The position numbers and the translations under genes are program-made. A stretch of DNA of 64,000 nt from Acidobacteriota bacterium (GTDB taxonomy: Bacteria > Acidobacteriota > Vicinamibacteria > Vicinamibacterales > CAVVIG01), in assembly GCA_003222395.1 (NCBI GenBank), contig QHWB01000040.1, forward strand, positions 590,854-654,853, given 5' to 3'. The stretch's first letter is position 1, and each line of letters begins with the position of its first letter. This document shows, piece by piece, positions 15,643 to 23,780 of the stretch. The notes beneath the pieces were generated by a model. The model was given only the letters and a program-made list of their open reading frames with translations. It had not been told where the DNA came from and did no database searches.

Positions 15643-17853
15643 ATGCTCCGTCGACGGTTTCTGACACTCGTCTCGCTGTTCGTACTCGCCGTCGCCACGT
15701 CGACTCCGTACACCCTTCACGCGCAAAATGCCGTGACGACGGCGATAGGCGCCGCTGCCGACGGTTACGCGATCGTCATTCTGGCCGACCCGCCGCTGGC
15801 CGCCTGGCCGGGCACCGCACGAACCGCAAACGGCAAGATCGATTTCGCGAGCGGCGCGAATGCCCGTTACCAGGCGGCGCTGGCGCAGGCGCGCAACGCC
15901 TTCAAGCAATGGCTGCGATCAACCCGCTCACCCGCACAAGTGCTGCGCGAGTACGACACCGTGCTGCACGGCCTGGCGGTGCGCCTCGACGGCGCCACAC
16001 TCGACTCGCTGCGCGCCGGTCCTGGCGTGACCATCGTCGAGCCGAGCCTTCTCTACTCCCCGGTGATGAACCGCTCGCTCGATCTCATCAACGCGTCTGC
16101 CGCCTGGGCGGCCGTCGGCGGCGTCGCGAACGCCGGCGCCGGCATCAAGGTCGGAGTCATTGACACGGGCATCGATCAGACGCACCCGTTTCTCACCGAC
16201 ACCTCGCTGAATCCACCAGCCGGCTTCCCCAAATTCGATCGCGGCAACCAGGCGTTCACCAGCAAGAAAGTGATCGTGGCGCGTGTGTATTTCACTGGCG
16301 CGCCTGGACTCTTCACTGCGCAGGCGCTTCAGGATCACGGGACGCACGTCTCGGGGACGATCGCCGGCGTGAACGCGACGACGGCGCCGCCAGACGGCGC
16401 GCGGCCGGCCATCAGCGGCTTGTCCGGCGTCGCACCCAAAGCGTTTCTCGGCAACTACAACGTGTTCCCGGGTCAGACAGGGAGCGCTACGTCGCACGAC
16501 ATCGCTCAGGCGGTCGAGGACGCAGTGAAGGACGGCATGGACGTCATCAACATGAGCCTTGGGGGCGGGATCGCAGGCTTTCAAGATCAGTTGACGGTTG
16601 CCGTCAACCGCGCGGTGGACGCCGGCGTCGTCGCCGCAGTCGCGGCCGGGAACGCAGGTCCGGGAGCGAACACGGTCGCAAGCCCCGGGCAGGCGGAAAA
16701 TGCGATCACGGCTGCAGCGTCGACCAACAAGCACTTTTTCGGAGTCCTGGTGCACGTGGGCGCTGCGTCGTTCGGCGCAGCGGCGGGGGACTTCAACGCG
16801 TACGTTCCCGCGGTGACGGCCACGCTTGCCAATTGGAGCAACAGCGCCGGCGGCACCCCTAACGGCGCAGCGACGCAGGCATGCACGGCGGTCGCGGCGG
16901 GCACTCACGCGGGCCAGATCGTCGTGATCGATCGCGGCACGTGCACGTTCTCGACGAAGATCCGCAACGCGCAGAACGCGGGCGCGGCGGGAGCGCTGGT
17001 GGTGAACAACGTCGCCGGCGATCCGATTGCGATGGGAAGCGACGGCACCGCGGACCAGCCGACGATTCCTGCCGTCATGCTGGCGATTTCAGACCGCGGC
17101 GCAATCCGCGCGGCCGCTGCGGCCGCGACCACGGCAAGCGCCGACGGCAGCGTGCTCAGCGAAATCGTCACGACGAACGGCAACATCCTCGCGGGCTTCT
17201 CGAGCCGCGGACCGGCGAACCTGCTCGACATCAAGCCGGACGTGACGGCGCCCGGCGTGAACGTGTTCTCGTCGATTCTCGGAGGGAAGTTCGCGCTGTT
17301 CTCGGGAACGAGCATGGCGACGCCCCACGTCGCCGGCTCCGCCGCGCTGCTGCTGCAGCTGCATCCGGACTGGACGCCGGCCATGGTGAAGAGCGCGCTC
17401 GTCACGTCGGCCGCGCGCCCCGCAGCGCTCGGCACATCGAATCCGCAGAATCGCGGCGGCGGAATCGTGAACCTGGCGGCGGCCACGACCGTGACCGCGT
17501 CGCTCAGCCCGTCGGTGCTCTCGTTCCGCAAGATCGAGCCTGAGTCGGGCCGATCGAAAACGATCGATGTGACGATCACCAACGTCTTCGGCACGACACA
17601 AACATACGCGGCGGCGGCGGCACTGACCCGCACTCCGGTGGCGCCGGGCGACGCGACGGCGCACGTCACGCCGTCATCGGTCACGCTGGCGCCGGGTCAA
17701 TCGGCAGTCTTCTCGGTAACAGTGGAGACGAGTCATGCCTCGCCGAGCGGGCAGTACTGGGGCGATCTCACCGTGACGTCAAAGGGCGGCACGTTGAAGG
17801 CGCCCTTCTGGTTTGCCGTGCGCACCACCGTCGACGCTGGACCGCTGCAGTAG
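15643..17853 (+). CDS. Secreted subtilisin-like serine protease (S8) with PA domain
   Basis: 736 aa. Signal peptide about 1-28 (ends TLHAQ); I9-type propeptide about 40-140 (GYAIVILADPPLA). The S8 catalytic domain has Asp174 (VGVIDTGID), His232 (DHGTHVSG) and Ser557 (GTSMATPHVAG). A protease-associated (PA) domain is inserted between His and Ser (about 410-495, VVIDRGTCTFSTKIRNAQNA), and the C-terminal part after about 620 is a fibronectin-like beta domain (PGQSAVFSVTVETSHASPSG). All three catalytic residues are intact, so it should be active and exported, probably for protein scavenging. It is monocistronic, with its own promoter and a perfect dyad after the stop. Confidence 0.96.
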   Translation: MLRRRFLTLVSLFVLAVATSTPYTLHAQNAVTTAIGAAADGYAIVILADPPLAAWPGTARTANGKIDFASGANARYQAALAQARNAFKQWLRSTRSPAQVLREYDTVLHGLAVRLDGATLDSLRAGPGVTIVEPSLLYSPVMNRSLDLINASAAWAAVGGVANAGAGIKVGVIDTGIDQTHPFLTDTSLNPPAGFPKFDRGNQAFTSKKVIVARVYFTGAPGLFTAQALQDHGTHVSGTIAGVNATTAPPDGARPAISGLSGVAPKAFLGNYNVFPGQTGSATSHDIAQAVEDAVKDGMDVINMSLGGGIAGFQDQLTVAVNRAVDAGVVAAVAAGNAGPGANTVASPGQAENAITAAASTNKHFFGVLVHVGAASFGAAAGDFNAYVPAVTATLANWSNSAGGTPNGAATQACTAVAAGTHAGQIVVIDRGTCTFSTKIRNAQNAGAAGALVVNNVAGDPIAMGSDGTADQPTIPAVMLAISDRGAIRAAAAAATTASADGSVLSEIVTTNGNILAGFSSRGPANLLDIKPDVTAPGVNVFSSILGGKFALFSGTSMATPHVAGSAALLLQLHPDWTPAMVKSALVTSAARPAALGTSNPQNRGGGIVNLAAATTVTASLSPSVLSFRKIEPESGRSKTIDVTITNVFGTTQTYAAAAALTRTPVAPGDATAHVTPSSVTLAPGQSAVFSVTVETSHASPSGQYWGDLTVTSKGGTLKAPFWFAVRTTVDAGPLQ

Positions 17854-17875
17854 ATCGATCGTCAACGCTGGTACT

Positions 17876-17920
17876 GGCAGGAAGGGCGGGCTAAGCATTA
17901 CTTGTCCCGCCCTTCCTGCC
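17876..17920. terminator. Perfect 15-bp inverted repeat between convergent genes
   Basis: GGCAGGAAGGGCGGG (17876-17890) and CCCGCCCTTCCTGCC (17906-17920) are exact reverse complements with a 15-nt loop. The right arm is the 3' end of the ligD polymerase gene, whose TAA stop sits in the loop. There is no T-run, so it would be a factor-assisted or bidirectional terminator. The same words recur in the C-rich array at 21152. Confidence 0.6.
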
Positions 17921-18782
17921 CAACAAGACTGTCGATTGAGCGCCGCAGCGACTCTGGACGCGTCGGCATCTCCTCCCACACGTCGCCGGCCTGCGCGACG
18001 CGCTCCGCCATCGTTCGCAGCGTGAACGTGCGCGGGCCGACGTCGCCGCCCTCGATCTCCTCCCACGTGCACGGCGCCGAGACAGGCGCGCTCCGCTTCG
18101 CGCGGACCGTGTAGGCGGCGGCGAACGTGGCGCTGTAGCCGTTTCTTCCGGTGTCGACGAAAATGCGGCCGCCGCGATCGGCCTTGCTGAACTCCTGCGT
18201 CAGGTGATCCGGATCGCGCTTCACCAGCAGGGTCCCCACGGCGTGCGCGAACCCTGCGACGTCGTCCATGCGCGACTTGCCGTCGAGCCCGACGACGATG
18301 TGGAATCCTTTCGAGCCCGAGGTCTTCACCCAGCATGGCAGATGGAGCTCGCCGAGGAGGTCGCGCAGGGCGAGCGCGGCCGACCGGAGCACCTCCGGCT
18401 CGTCTTCGTTCGCCGGATCGAGATCGAACACACAGACGTCCGGGTAATGCAACTTCGGCGCGCGCGACGTCCACACGTGCTGGGTGATCGTGTTCTGGTT
18501 CGTCACCCAGAGCAGCGACCGCGTGTCGGTGACGAGCGGATGGTGGACGATCCCATCCTTCTTCGGAACCTCGATCCGTTCGAGCCACGACGGAAATCCG
18601 CGCGATACGTCCTTCTGCCAGAACCCTTTCCTGCCGATGCCGGAGGGATATCGCTCCATCGTGATCGGCCGCCGGCTGATGTGCGGCAGCATGATCGGCG
18701 CGATCGACTCGTAATACGACGCGAGCTCGCCCTTGGTGATCCCGTCGTCGGGAAACAGAATCTTTTCCGGATGCGTGATCAC
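17898..18782 (-). CDS. ligD: LigD-type DNA repair polymerase (stand-alone)
   Basis: 294-aa archaeo-eukaryotic primase-type polymerase like the LigD polymerase domain, which fills ends in bacterial non-homologous end joining. It begins VITHPEKILFPDDGITKGEL, the classic first motif of LigPol. The metal motif is VFDLDPA, and the nucleotide-binding motif is KTSGSKGFHIVVGL. The length matches a lone polymerase domain. The start GTG 18782 overlaps the ligase stop (GTGA), so the two are translationally coupled. No Ku gene or phosphoesterase domain is present in the window. Confidence 0.94.
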   Translation of the reverse strand: MITHPEKILFPDDGITKGELASYYESIAPIMLPHISRRPITMERYPSGIGRKGFWQKDVSRGFPSWLERIEVPKKDGIVHHPLVTDTRSLLWVTNQNTITQHVWTSRAPKLHYPDVCVFDLDPANEDEPEVLRSAALALRDLLGELHLPCWVKTSGSKGFHIVVGLDGKSRMDDVAGFAHAVGTLLVKRDPDHLTQEFSKADRGGRIFVDTGRNGYSATFAAAYTVRAKRSAPVSAPCTWEEIEGGDVGPRTFTLRTMAERVAQAGDVWEEMPTRPESLRRSIDSLVGQEGRDK

Positions 18783-19645
18783 CCGATCTCCCTGACGACG
18801 TCGCGCGCCGCCTTGTCGGTGCGCACGCCGAGGAGCCGCGGATGACGAAGCTTGCCGTGAACCGTCCATTCGATGAAGGCGACCTGCACGACGACCTCGG
18901 GCTGCACCCAATGCGCGCGCAGCCGCGGCAGCCCGGACCCTCTCGTGAAGGGCGGCCTGGCGATCTCGATCGCGTCGAGCCGCGCGCGCAGCTGCAGCAG
19001 CAGCTTCGTGTCGAATCCGGTGCCAATCTTTCCCGCGAACACGAAATTGCCGTTCTCGAAATATCCGACGAGCAGCGCGCCGAGGCCGACCCGCTTGCCT
19101 CGGGGATCGGTGAAGCCGCCGACGACGAGCTCCTGCGACGCCTCGCACTTCATCTTCAGCCAGTGCGGCGAGCGGCGGTGCTCGTACGGCGAATCGCGCC
19201 GCTTGGCGACGACGCCCTCCCATCCCTCGCGACACGCGCGGTCCCACGGCTTCTCGTCGTCTATCGACGCCACGCGCTGCAGCGGCGATCGAAGCGGCAG
19301 CTCGCCCAGCATCGCGCGGCGGGCGTGGAGCGGCAGCGCCATGACGTCGCGGCCGTCGATCCACACGACGTCGAACACGTGGTAGGCGACAGTTCCCGAT
19401 CCCCACGTGACTTCACCGTCGAAGATTGCATCGCCGACCGGAAGACCCGCAATCGCCTCGGCGATGGACGGCAGGTTCTGAGGCAGCCGGTTGCGCGACA
19501 GCAGGCGAACATCGCGTCCGCGCTTGAAGGCGAGCAGCCGAATGCCGTCGAGCTTCCGTTCGAAAATCCAGTCAGGTCCGGTGAAGCGGTCCTGCGTGAG
19601 CGTCGCCGCCATCGGCTCGATCCAGTCGGGAAAGGGGTCCGCCAT
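18779..19645 (-). CDS. ATP-dependent DNA ligase (LigD ligase domain, stand-alone)
   Basis: 288-aa ligase. The adenylation lysine is Lys31 in FERKLDGIRLL. Further motifs are LLSRNRLPQN, DGEVTW (motif III), GWEGVVAKRRDSPY (motif IV) and HWLKMKCEASQELVVGGF (motif V), and then an OB-fold domain (FAGKIGTGFD). It seals nicks using ATP and should work with the polymerase encoded just downstream, as the two domains do in fused LigD. It has an ATG start at 19645 and overlaps the polymerase gene by 4 nt. Confidence 0.95.
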   Translation of the reverse strand: MADPFPDWIEPMAATLTQDRFTGPDWIFERKLDGIRLLAFKRGRDVRLLSRNRLPQNLPSIAEAIAGLPVGDAIFDGEVTWGSGTVAYHVFDVVWIDGRDVMALPLHARRAMLGELPLRSPLQRVASIDDEKPWDRACREGWEGVVAKRRDSPYEHRRSPHWLKMKCEASQELVVGGFTDPRGKRVGLGALLVGYFENGNFVFAGKIGTGFDTKLLLQLRARLDAIEIARPPFTRGSGLPRLRAHWVQPEVVVQVAFIEWTVHGKLRHPRLLGVRTDKAARDVVREIG

Positions 19646-19695
19646 CGCAGGTGTTATAGTCGCCCGAACAGCGGCAGATTGAACAGGATCGACGC

Positions 19696-20469
19696 GTGCA
19701 GATCACCAGACGCCGCTTCAGCGGAATTCTCGGCAGCGCCGCTGCATCGTGCGCGTTCGGCGCCGCGTGCCGGCTGGAAAGCCGGCCGACGCAGCCGAAC
19801 GACGGGAGGCTGACCGTCGTCCTGCGCGCCGGCGTCGCGACATCGGTCGAAGGAACACGCCCGCTCGGGATCGAGCGCGGACGCGACGGGCTCCTTCAGC
19901 TGCCCGGCAACGCTGCGAGCGCTCAACTGCCGCTGCTGATCGTGCTGCACGGCGCCAACGGCAGCGGCGAAGGGATGCTGCGCCGAATCGGATCGGCGGC
20001 CAGTGCGGCCGGTGTCGCCGTGCTCGCGCCCGACTCGCGCGAGTCGACGTGGGACGGCGTGAGAGACGGCTTCGGACGCGACGTCGTCTTCCTCGATCGC
20101 GCGCTGGCGCGCGTATTCGACACCGTGTCGGTCGATCCGACGCGCATCGCGGTCGGCGGCTTCTCCGACGGCGCGACCTACGCGCTCTCGCTCGGATTGA
20201 TCAACGGCGATCTCTTCCGCCGCGTGGCCGCCTTCTCGCCCGGATTCATCGTCGACGGTCCGCCCCACGGCAAGCCGCAGTTCTTCATCTCACACGGCAC
20301 CGCCGACCCCATCCTGCCGATCGATCAGTGCAGTCGCACAATCGTTCCTCTCTTGCGCAGACGGGGCTACGACGTCACGTTTCGGGAATTCCAGGGCGGT
20401 CACACCGTGCCGGCGGAAATCGCGACAGATGCCCTGCGTTGGATCGCAGGGACGGAAAGGGCGGGATAG
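19696..20469 (+). CDS. Tat-exported alpha/beta-hydrolase (PHB depolymerase/esterase-like)
   Basis: 257 aa. The N-terminus has a twin-arginine signal (ITRRRFSGILGSAAAS) with a possible lipobox at AFGAAC. The alpha/beta-hydrolase core has the oxyanion region LIVLHGANGSGEG, nucleophile elbow GGFSDGATYAL (Ser), acid HGTADPILP (Asp) and His in QGGHTVPAE. It fits the PHB-depolymerase/feruloyl-esterase-like group; the substrate is unknown. It is divergent from the ligD pair with about 50 bp between. Its stop leads directly into a G-tract array. Confidence 0.87.
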   Translation: MQITRRRFSGILGSAAASCAFGAACRLESRPTQPNDGRLTVVLRAGVATSVEGTRPLGIERGRDGLLQLPGNAASAQLPLLIVLHGANGSGEGMLRRIGSAASAAGVAVLAPDSRESTWDGVRDGFGRDVVFLDRALARVFDTVSVDPTRIAVGGFSDGATYALSLGLINGDLFRRVAAFSPGFIVDGPPHGKPQFFISHGTADPILPIDQCSRTIVPLLRRRGYDVTFREFQGGHTVPAEIATDALRWIAGTERAG

Positions 20470-20590
20470 CGGGACGGGCGGACGGGCGGACGGGCGGGAG
20501 CGGCAGGACGGGCGGGCAGGCGGGAGGGGCAGGACGGACGGGACAGGCGGGACGGGCGGGACAGGCGGGACAGGCGGGATCGGCCACAAG
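20463..20590. repeat. G-tract tandem array
   Basis: About 125 bp of imperfect GGGCGGGACA / GGACGGGCGGAC units begin at the esterase stop codon. Runs of three or four G at short spacing would allow G-quadruplexes on the plus strand. The complementary C-rich type lies at 21152-21229, on the far side of the IVS-type gene. Confidence 0.8.
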
Positions 20591-20711
20591 AAGATCGGGT
20601 AGGTAGTTCCCGGATGGGTAGGAAGTCACACCTCCTCCAAACCGTCCTACTGGAAATTCGAGGAACCTACCTCAACGCCCCTGGCAGAATCGTTGAATCG
20701 TCTTTTCGGTT

Positions 20712-21137
20712 ATGCAGAAGCTGCGGCATCACTCGCTCGTTGCGTGGCAACGCGCGGACGATCTGTTCATCAGCGTTCACAAACTCACGCTTCGATCGTT
20801 TCCACTGCTCGAGCGCTTTGAGCTCAGCTCGCAGTCAAGAAAGGCCGCGTACTCGGTCGCAGCGAACATCGTCGAAGGGTTCGCGCGCCGCCACAAACGA
20901 GAACGTCTCCGTTTCTTGAACATCTCGGAAGGCTCGCTCGCGGAAGTCGGCTACTGCCTTCACGTCGCGCATCGACTTGGTTACATCAACGAGAACACGC
21001 TTGCGGAGTTCGAGCGTGAACTGAACGGCGTCGGTGCTCCGCTGACCGGTCTTATTCACTCGGTGCGAATTTCGAAGGATGTCGTTTTCGGCGCTGTCTT
21101 CATCTTCGGGTTCGTGCTTGGGCGCTGGATCTTTTAA
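20712..21137 (+). CDS. Four-helix-bundle protein (23S rRNA intervening-sequence type)
   Basis: 141 aa. The conserved family start LVAWQRADDLFISVHKLT leads into helices with SSQSRKAAYSVAANIVEGFA and LRFLNISEGSLAEVGYCLHV, the hallmark of the IVP/four-helix-bundle family. Members pentamerise; many are encoded inside rRNA intervening sequences, but free-standing copies like this are frequent and their role is unknown. The C-terminal 25 residues (VVFGAVFIFGFVLGRWIF) form a hydrophobic helix that normal members lack, perhaps from read-through. It is flanked by G-tract and C-tract arrays, suggesting a mobile or recombination-prone cassette. Confidence 0.88.
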   Translation: MQKLRHHSLVAWQRADDLFISVHKLTLRSFPLLERFELSSQSRKAAYSVAANIVEGFARRHKRERLRFLNISEGSLAEVGYCLHVAHRLGYINENTLAEFERELNGVGAPLTGLIHSVRISKDVVFGAVFIFGFVLGRWIF

Positions 21138-21151
21138 GGTCAGTCACGTTT

Positions 21152-21229
21152 CTGCCCTCCTGCCCTCCTGCCCTCCTGCCCTTCCCGCCCTTCCCGCCCT
21201 TCCCGCCCTCCTGCCCTTCCTGCCCTACT
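21152..21229. repeat. C-tract tandem array
   Basis: About 78 bp of CTGCCCTC / CCCGCCCTT units end at the stop codon of the second ADOP gene. It is the reverse-strand counterpart of the array at 20463, and shares CCCGCCCTTCC words with the dyad at 17876. Confidence 0.8.
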
Positions 21230-23705
21230 CATATCGCAGCGCGATCATCGGATCGATCCTGGTTGCGCGAAGCGCCGGCAGATAGCTCGCGCCGAGCGCC
21301 GCCACCGCGAGCAGCGCCGGAACGGCGACGAACGTGACGAGATCGGTCGGGCTCACGTTGAACAGCAGCGTCGCGACCAGCCGCGTCACCGCGAGCGAGA
21401 CGGCCAGGCCGACGATCACGCCGGCGATCGTGAGCCGAAGTCCCTGCAGGACGACGAGCCGCACGACGTCGGCGCGGCCGGCGCCGAGCGCCATCCGGAT
21501 GCCGAGCTCGCGCGTGCGCTGGCTGACCGAGTACGCCATGACGCCGTAGATGCCGATGACGGCGAGCACCAATGACAGGCCGGCGAATACGGCGAGCAGC
21601 CACGCGCCCATGCGCGGCGCCCACAGCGACTGATCGAAGATCTCGTTCAGCGTGAACACGCCGGTCAGCGGCAGATTGCGATCCAGCTGCTGCACCTCGC
21701 CGCGCACCGTCCCGATGACCGCCTGCGGGTTCGGCGCCTTCACGAACAGCGACAGCTGCGGCTGGTACACCTGTGTCGTGGCCTGATAGATGTAGGGCGT
21801 CGGATCCTCGCCGATGAAGTTGTACTTGCTGTCCCTCGCAATGCCGACCACCTGCTGAAAATTGTCCTGGCCGAAGAACTTGAACCGTTTCCCGATCGCG
21901 TCCTGATCGGGCCAGAACCTCTTCGCCATCGTCTCGTTGATGACGACGGCCGACGGCGTGTTGGGCTGATCGATCTCCGATGTCGGTCGCCCGCGCACGA
22001 GCGCGATGCCCAGCGTCTCAAGGTAATGCGAGCTGGCCACGGCGATCTGGACAAGGCGGCCTGCTCGGCGGTCCGACGCGTCCTGCCCTTCGAGGAACAC
22101 GGTGCGCGCGAAGCCGCCAGCAAAGAGCGGCACGGTGCTCGCGAGCGTGGCCGACTGCACGCCGGGGACCGAGGCCGCGCGCTCGAGCACGCGCTGCTGG
22201 AACTGTCGTCCACGCTCTTCCGTGTAGCCCTGCGCGCCGAGATCGAACGACATCGTCGCGAGCCGCTCCACGTCGAAGCCAGGATTGATTCTCTGCGCGT
22301 TCTGCAGGCTGCGCAGGAACAAGCCGGCGCCGATCAGGGCGATGAGCGACAGCGCGATCTGCGCCGCGACCAGGACGTTGCGGAGGCTCAACGGACTCCG
22401 CGATCCTGTCGGCGCGCTCGTCTTCTCCTTCAACTCGACGACCAGATCCGGCCGCGACGCCTGAATGGCCGGTGCGAGCCCGAACAGGACGCCGGTTGCC
22501 AGCGCGATCCCGAGCGTGAACAGCAGGACGCGCGCGTCCGGGTGAATGTCGATCGCGTCTGCCTGCAGGAACGGCGGACGGAACGACCACAGGACGTCCT
22601 GCGCCCAGTACGCGAGCATCAGGCCCGCTGCGCCGCCGACGACCGCGAGCAGCGTGCCCTCCGTGAGCAGCTGCCGAATCAACTGAGCGCGCGTCGCGCC
22701 GAGCGACAGGCGGACCGCGATTTCCTTCTGGCGCGCGGCCGCGCGCGCGAGCAGCAGATTGGCCACGTTCGCGCACGCGATGAGCAGCACGAGCGCCACG
22801 ATCGTCATCAGCAGCCCGCCCGCGGCGACGATGTTGCCGCGGAAGCCGGGATTGATCGTCGCCTGCGCGAGCGGCACGAGCGTCACGTTGCGACCCTTGT
22901 TGTCGTTCGGGTATTCCTGCTCGAGCTGACGGGCGAGCGTTTTCAGATTCGCTTCGGCCTGGCGCACCGACACACCGGGTTTCAACCGACCCGTCACATT
23001 GAACACGAGACCGCGGCGCTGATCGGGCCGAATCAATTCGAGGAAGAAGCCGGTCGTCGTCTGCTGGTACGTCATGTACGGAACCCACACTGCCGGAGCG
23101 CCGATTGCGTTGGTCCCCTTGAATCCCTTCGGCATCACGCCGACGACGGTGAACTGCCGGCCGTTCAGTGAAATCGTCCGGCCGACGATCGAGGGCTCGC
23201 CGCCGAACCGCTTCTGCCATTCGCCGTAGCCGAGCACGCACACCAGCTTCGCTCCCGGCTTCTGATCTTCGTCGGGCAGGAAGCCGCGGCCGATCGCCGG
23301 CTTCGCGCCGAGCACGCTGAAATAGTTGCCTGTGACGATTTCGCCGAACACCTGCTGTGGATCGCCCGTGCCGCCGGTGATGTTCAGCGGCAGCCCCGCG
23401 TGCGCGGCGATCCCCGAGAACACCTCGTTCTTGTCGCGCAGGTCCTTGTAATTCATCGGGGACGTCTGCAGGAATCCAAACCCGAATCCGCCGCTCCGAT
23501 TGAGCTCGTCGGTCGTCCACACGCTCACCAACTGAGACGGATCCTCGACCGGCAGCGGGTTCAGGAGGACGGCGTTGATGAGCGTGAAGATGGTCGTGTT
23601 GGCGCCGATGCCGAGCGCCAGAGAGAGCGCGGCGATGAGCGTAAACCCGGGCGTCTTGAGCAGCAGGCGCGCGCCATACCGCAAATCCTGCAGGAGCGTG
23701 GACAT
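21225..23705 (-). CDS. ADOP-family ABC transporter permease (two MacB/FtsX modules)
   Basis: 826 aa from ATG 23705 (MSTLLQDLRYGARLL). Unlike the one at 2714 it lacks the permease-prefix domain. Module 1: helix GFTLIAALSLALGIGANTTI, periplasmic core, then FtsX helices with ANVANLLLARAAARQKEIAV. Module 2 begins about residue 400 (LRNVLVAAQIALSLIALIGA) and ends with SQRTRELGIRMALGAGRADV and a C-terminal LRATRIDPMIALRYE. No ATPase partner or PadR gene is adjacent. The upstream 12-codon extension to 23741 is possible but unneeded. The substrate is unknown. The 3' end runs into a C-tract array. Confidence 0.92.
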   Translation of the reverse strand: MSTLLQDLRYGARLLLKTPGFTLIAALSLALGIGANTTIFTLINAVLLNPLPVEDPSQLVSVWTTDELNRSGGFGFGFLQTSPMNYKDLRDKNEVFSGIAAHAGLPLNITGGTGDPQQVFGEIVTGNYFSVLGAKPAIGRGFLPDEDQKPGAKLVCVLGYGEWQKRFGGEPSIVGRTISLNGRQFTVVGVMPKGFKGTNAIGAPAVWVPYMTYQQTTTGFFLELIRPDQRRGLVFNVTGRLKPGVSVRQAEANLKTLARQLEQEYPNDNKGRNVTLVPLAQATINPGFRGNIVAAGGLLMTIVALVLLIACANVANLLLARAAARQKEIAVRLSLGATRAQLIRQLLTEGTLLAVVGGAAGLMLAYWAQDVLWSFRPPFLQADAIDIHPDARVLLFTLGIALATGVLFGLAPAIQASRPDLVVELKEKTSAPTGSRSPLSLRNVLVAAQIALSLIALIGAGLFLRSLQNAQRINPGFDVERLATMSFDLGAQGYTEERGRQFQQRVLERAASVPGVQSATLASTVPLFAGGFARTVFLEGQDASDRRAGRLVQIAVASSHYLETLGIALVRGRPTSEIDQPNTPSAVVINETMAKRFWPDQDAIGKRFKFFGQDNFQQVVGIARDSKYNFIGEDPTPYIYQATTQVYQPQLSLFVKAPNPQAVIGTVRGEVQQLDRNLPLTGVFTLNEIFDQSLWAPRMGAWLLAVFAGLSLVLAVIGIYGVMAYSVSQRTRELGIRMALGAGRADVVRLVVLQGLRLTIAGVIVGLAVSLAVTRLVATLLFNVSPTDLVTFVAVPALLAVAALGASYLPALRATRIDPMIALRYE

Positions 23706-23780
23706 CCGGGGCAGGATCGCAGAATTGCGGGACGGCAGCAAGACAATGCCGCCGTCCCATGGTCGGTCGGCGTCCGCGAT

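Noticed and set aside
20463..20590. G-rich array as a coding region or CRISPR
   Set aside because: Simple-sequence iteration without fixed period and no stable reading frame with known content.
20712..21137. Evidence for an rRNA operon or rRNA intervening sequence
   Set aside because: Only the IVS-type protein gene is present; no 23S rRNA sequence surrounds it.
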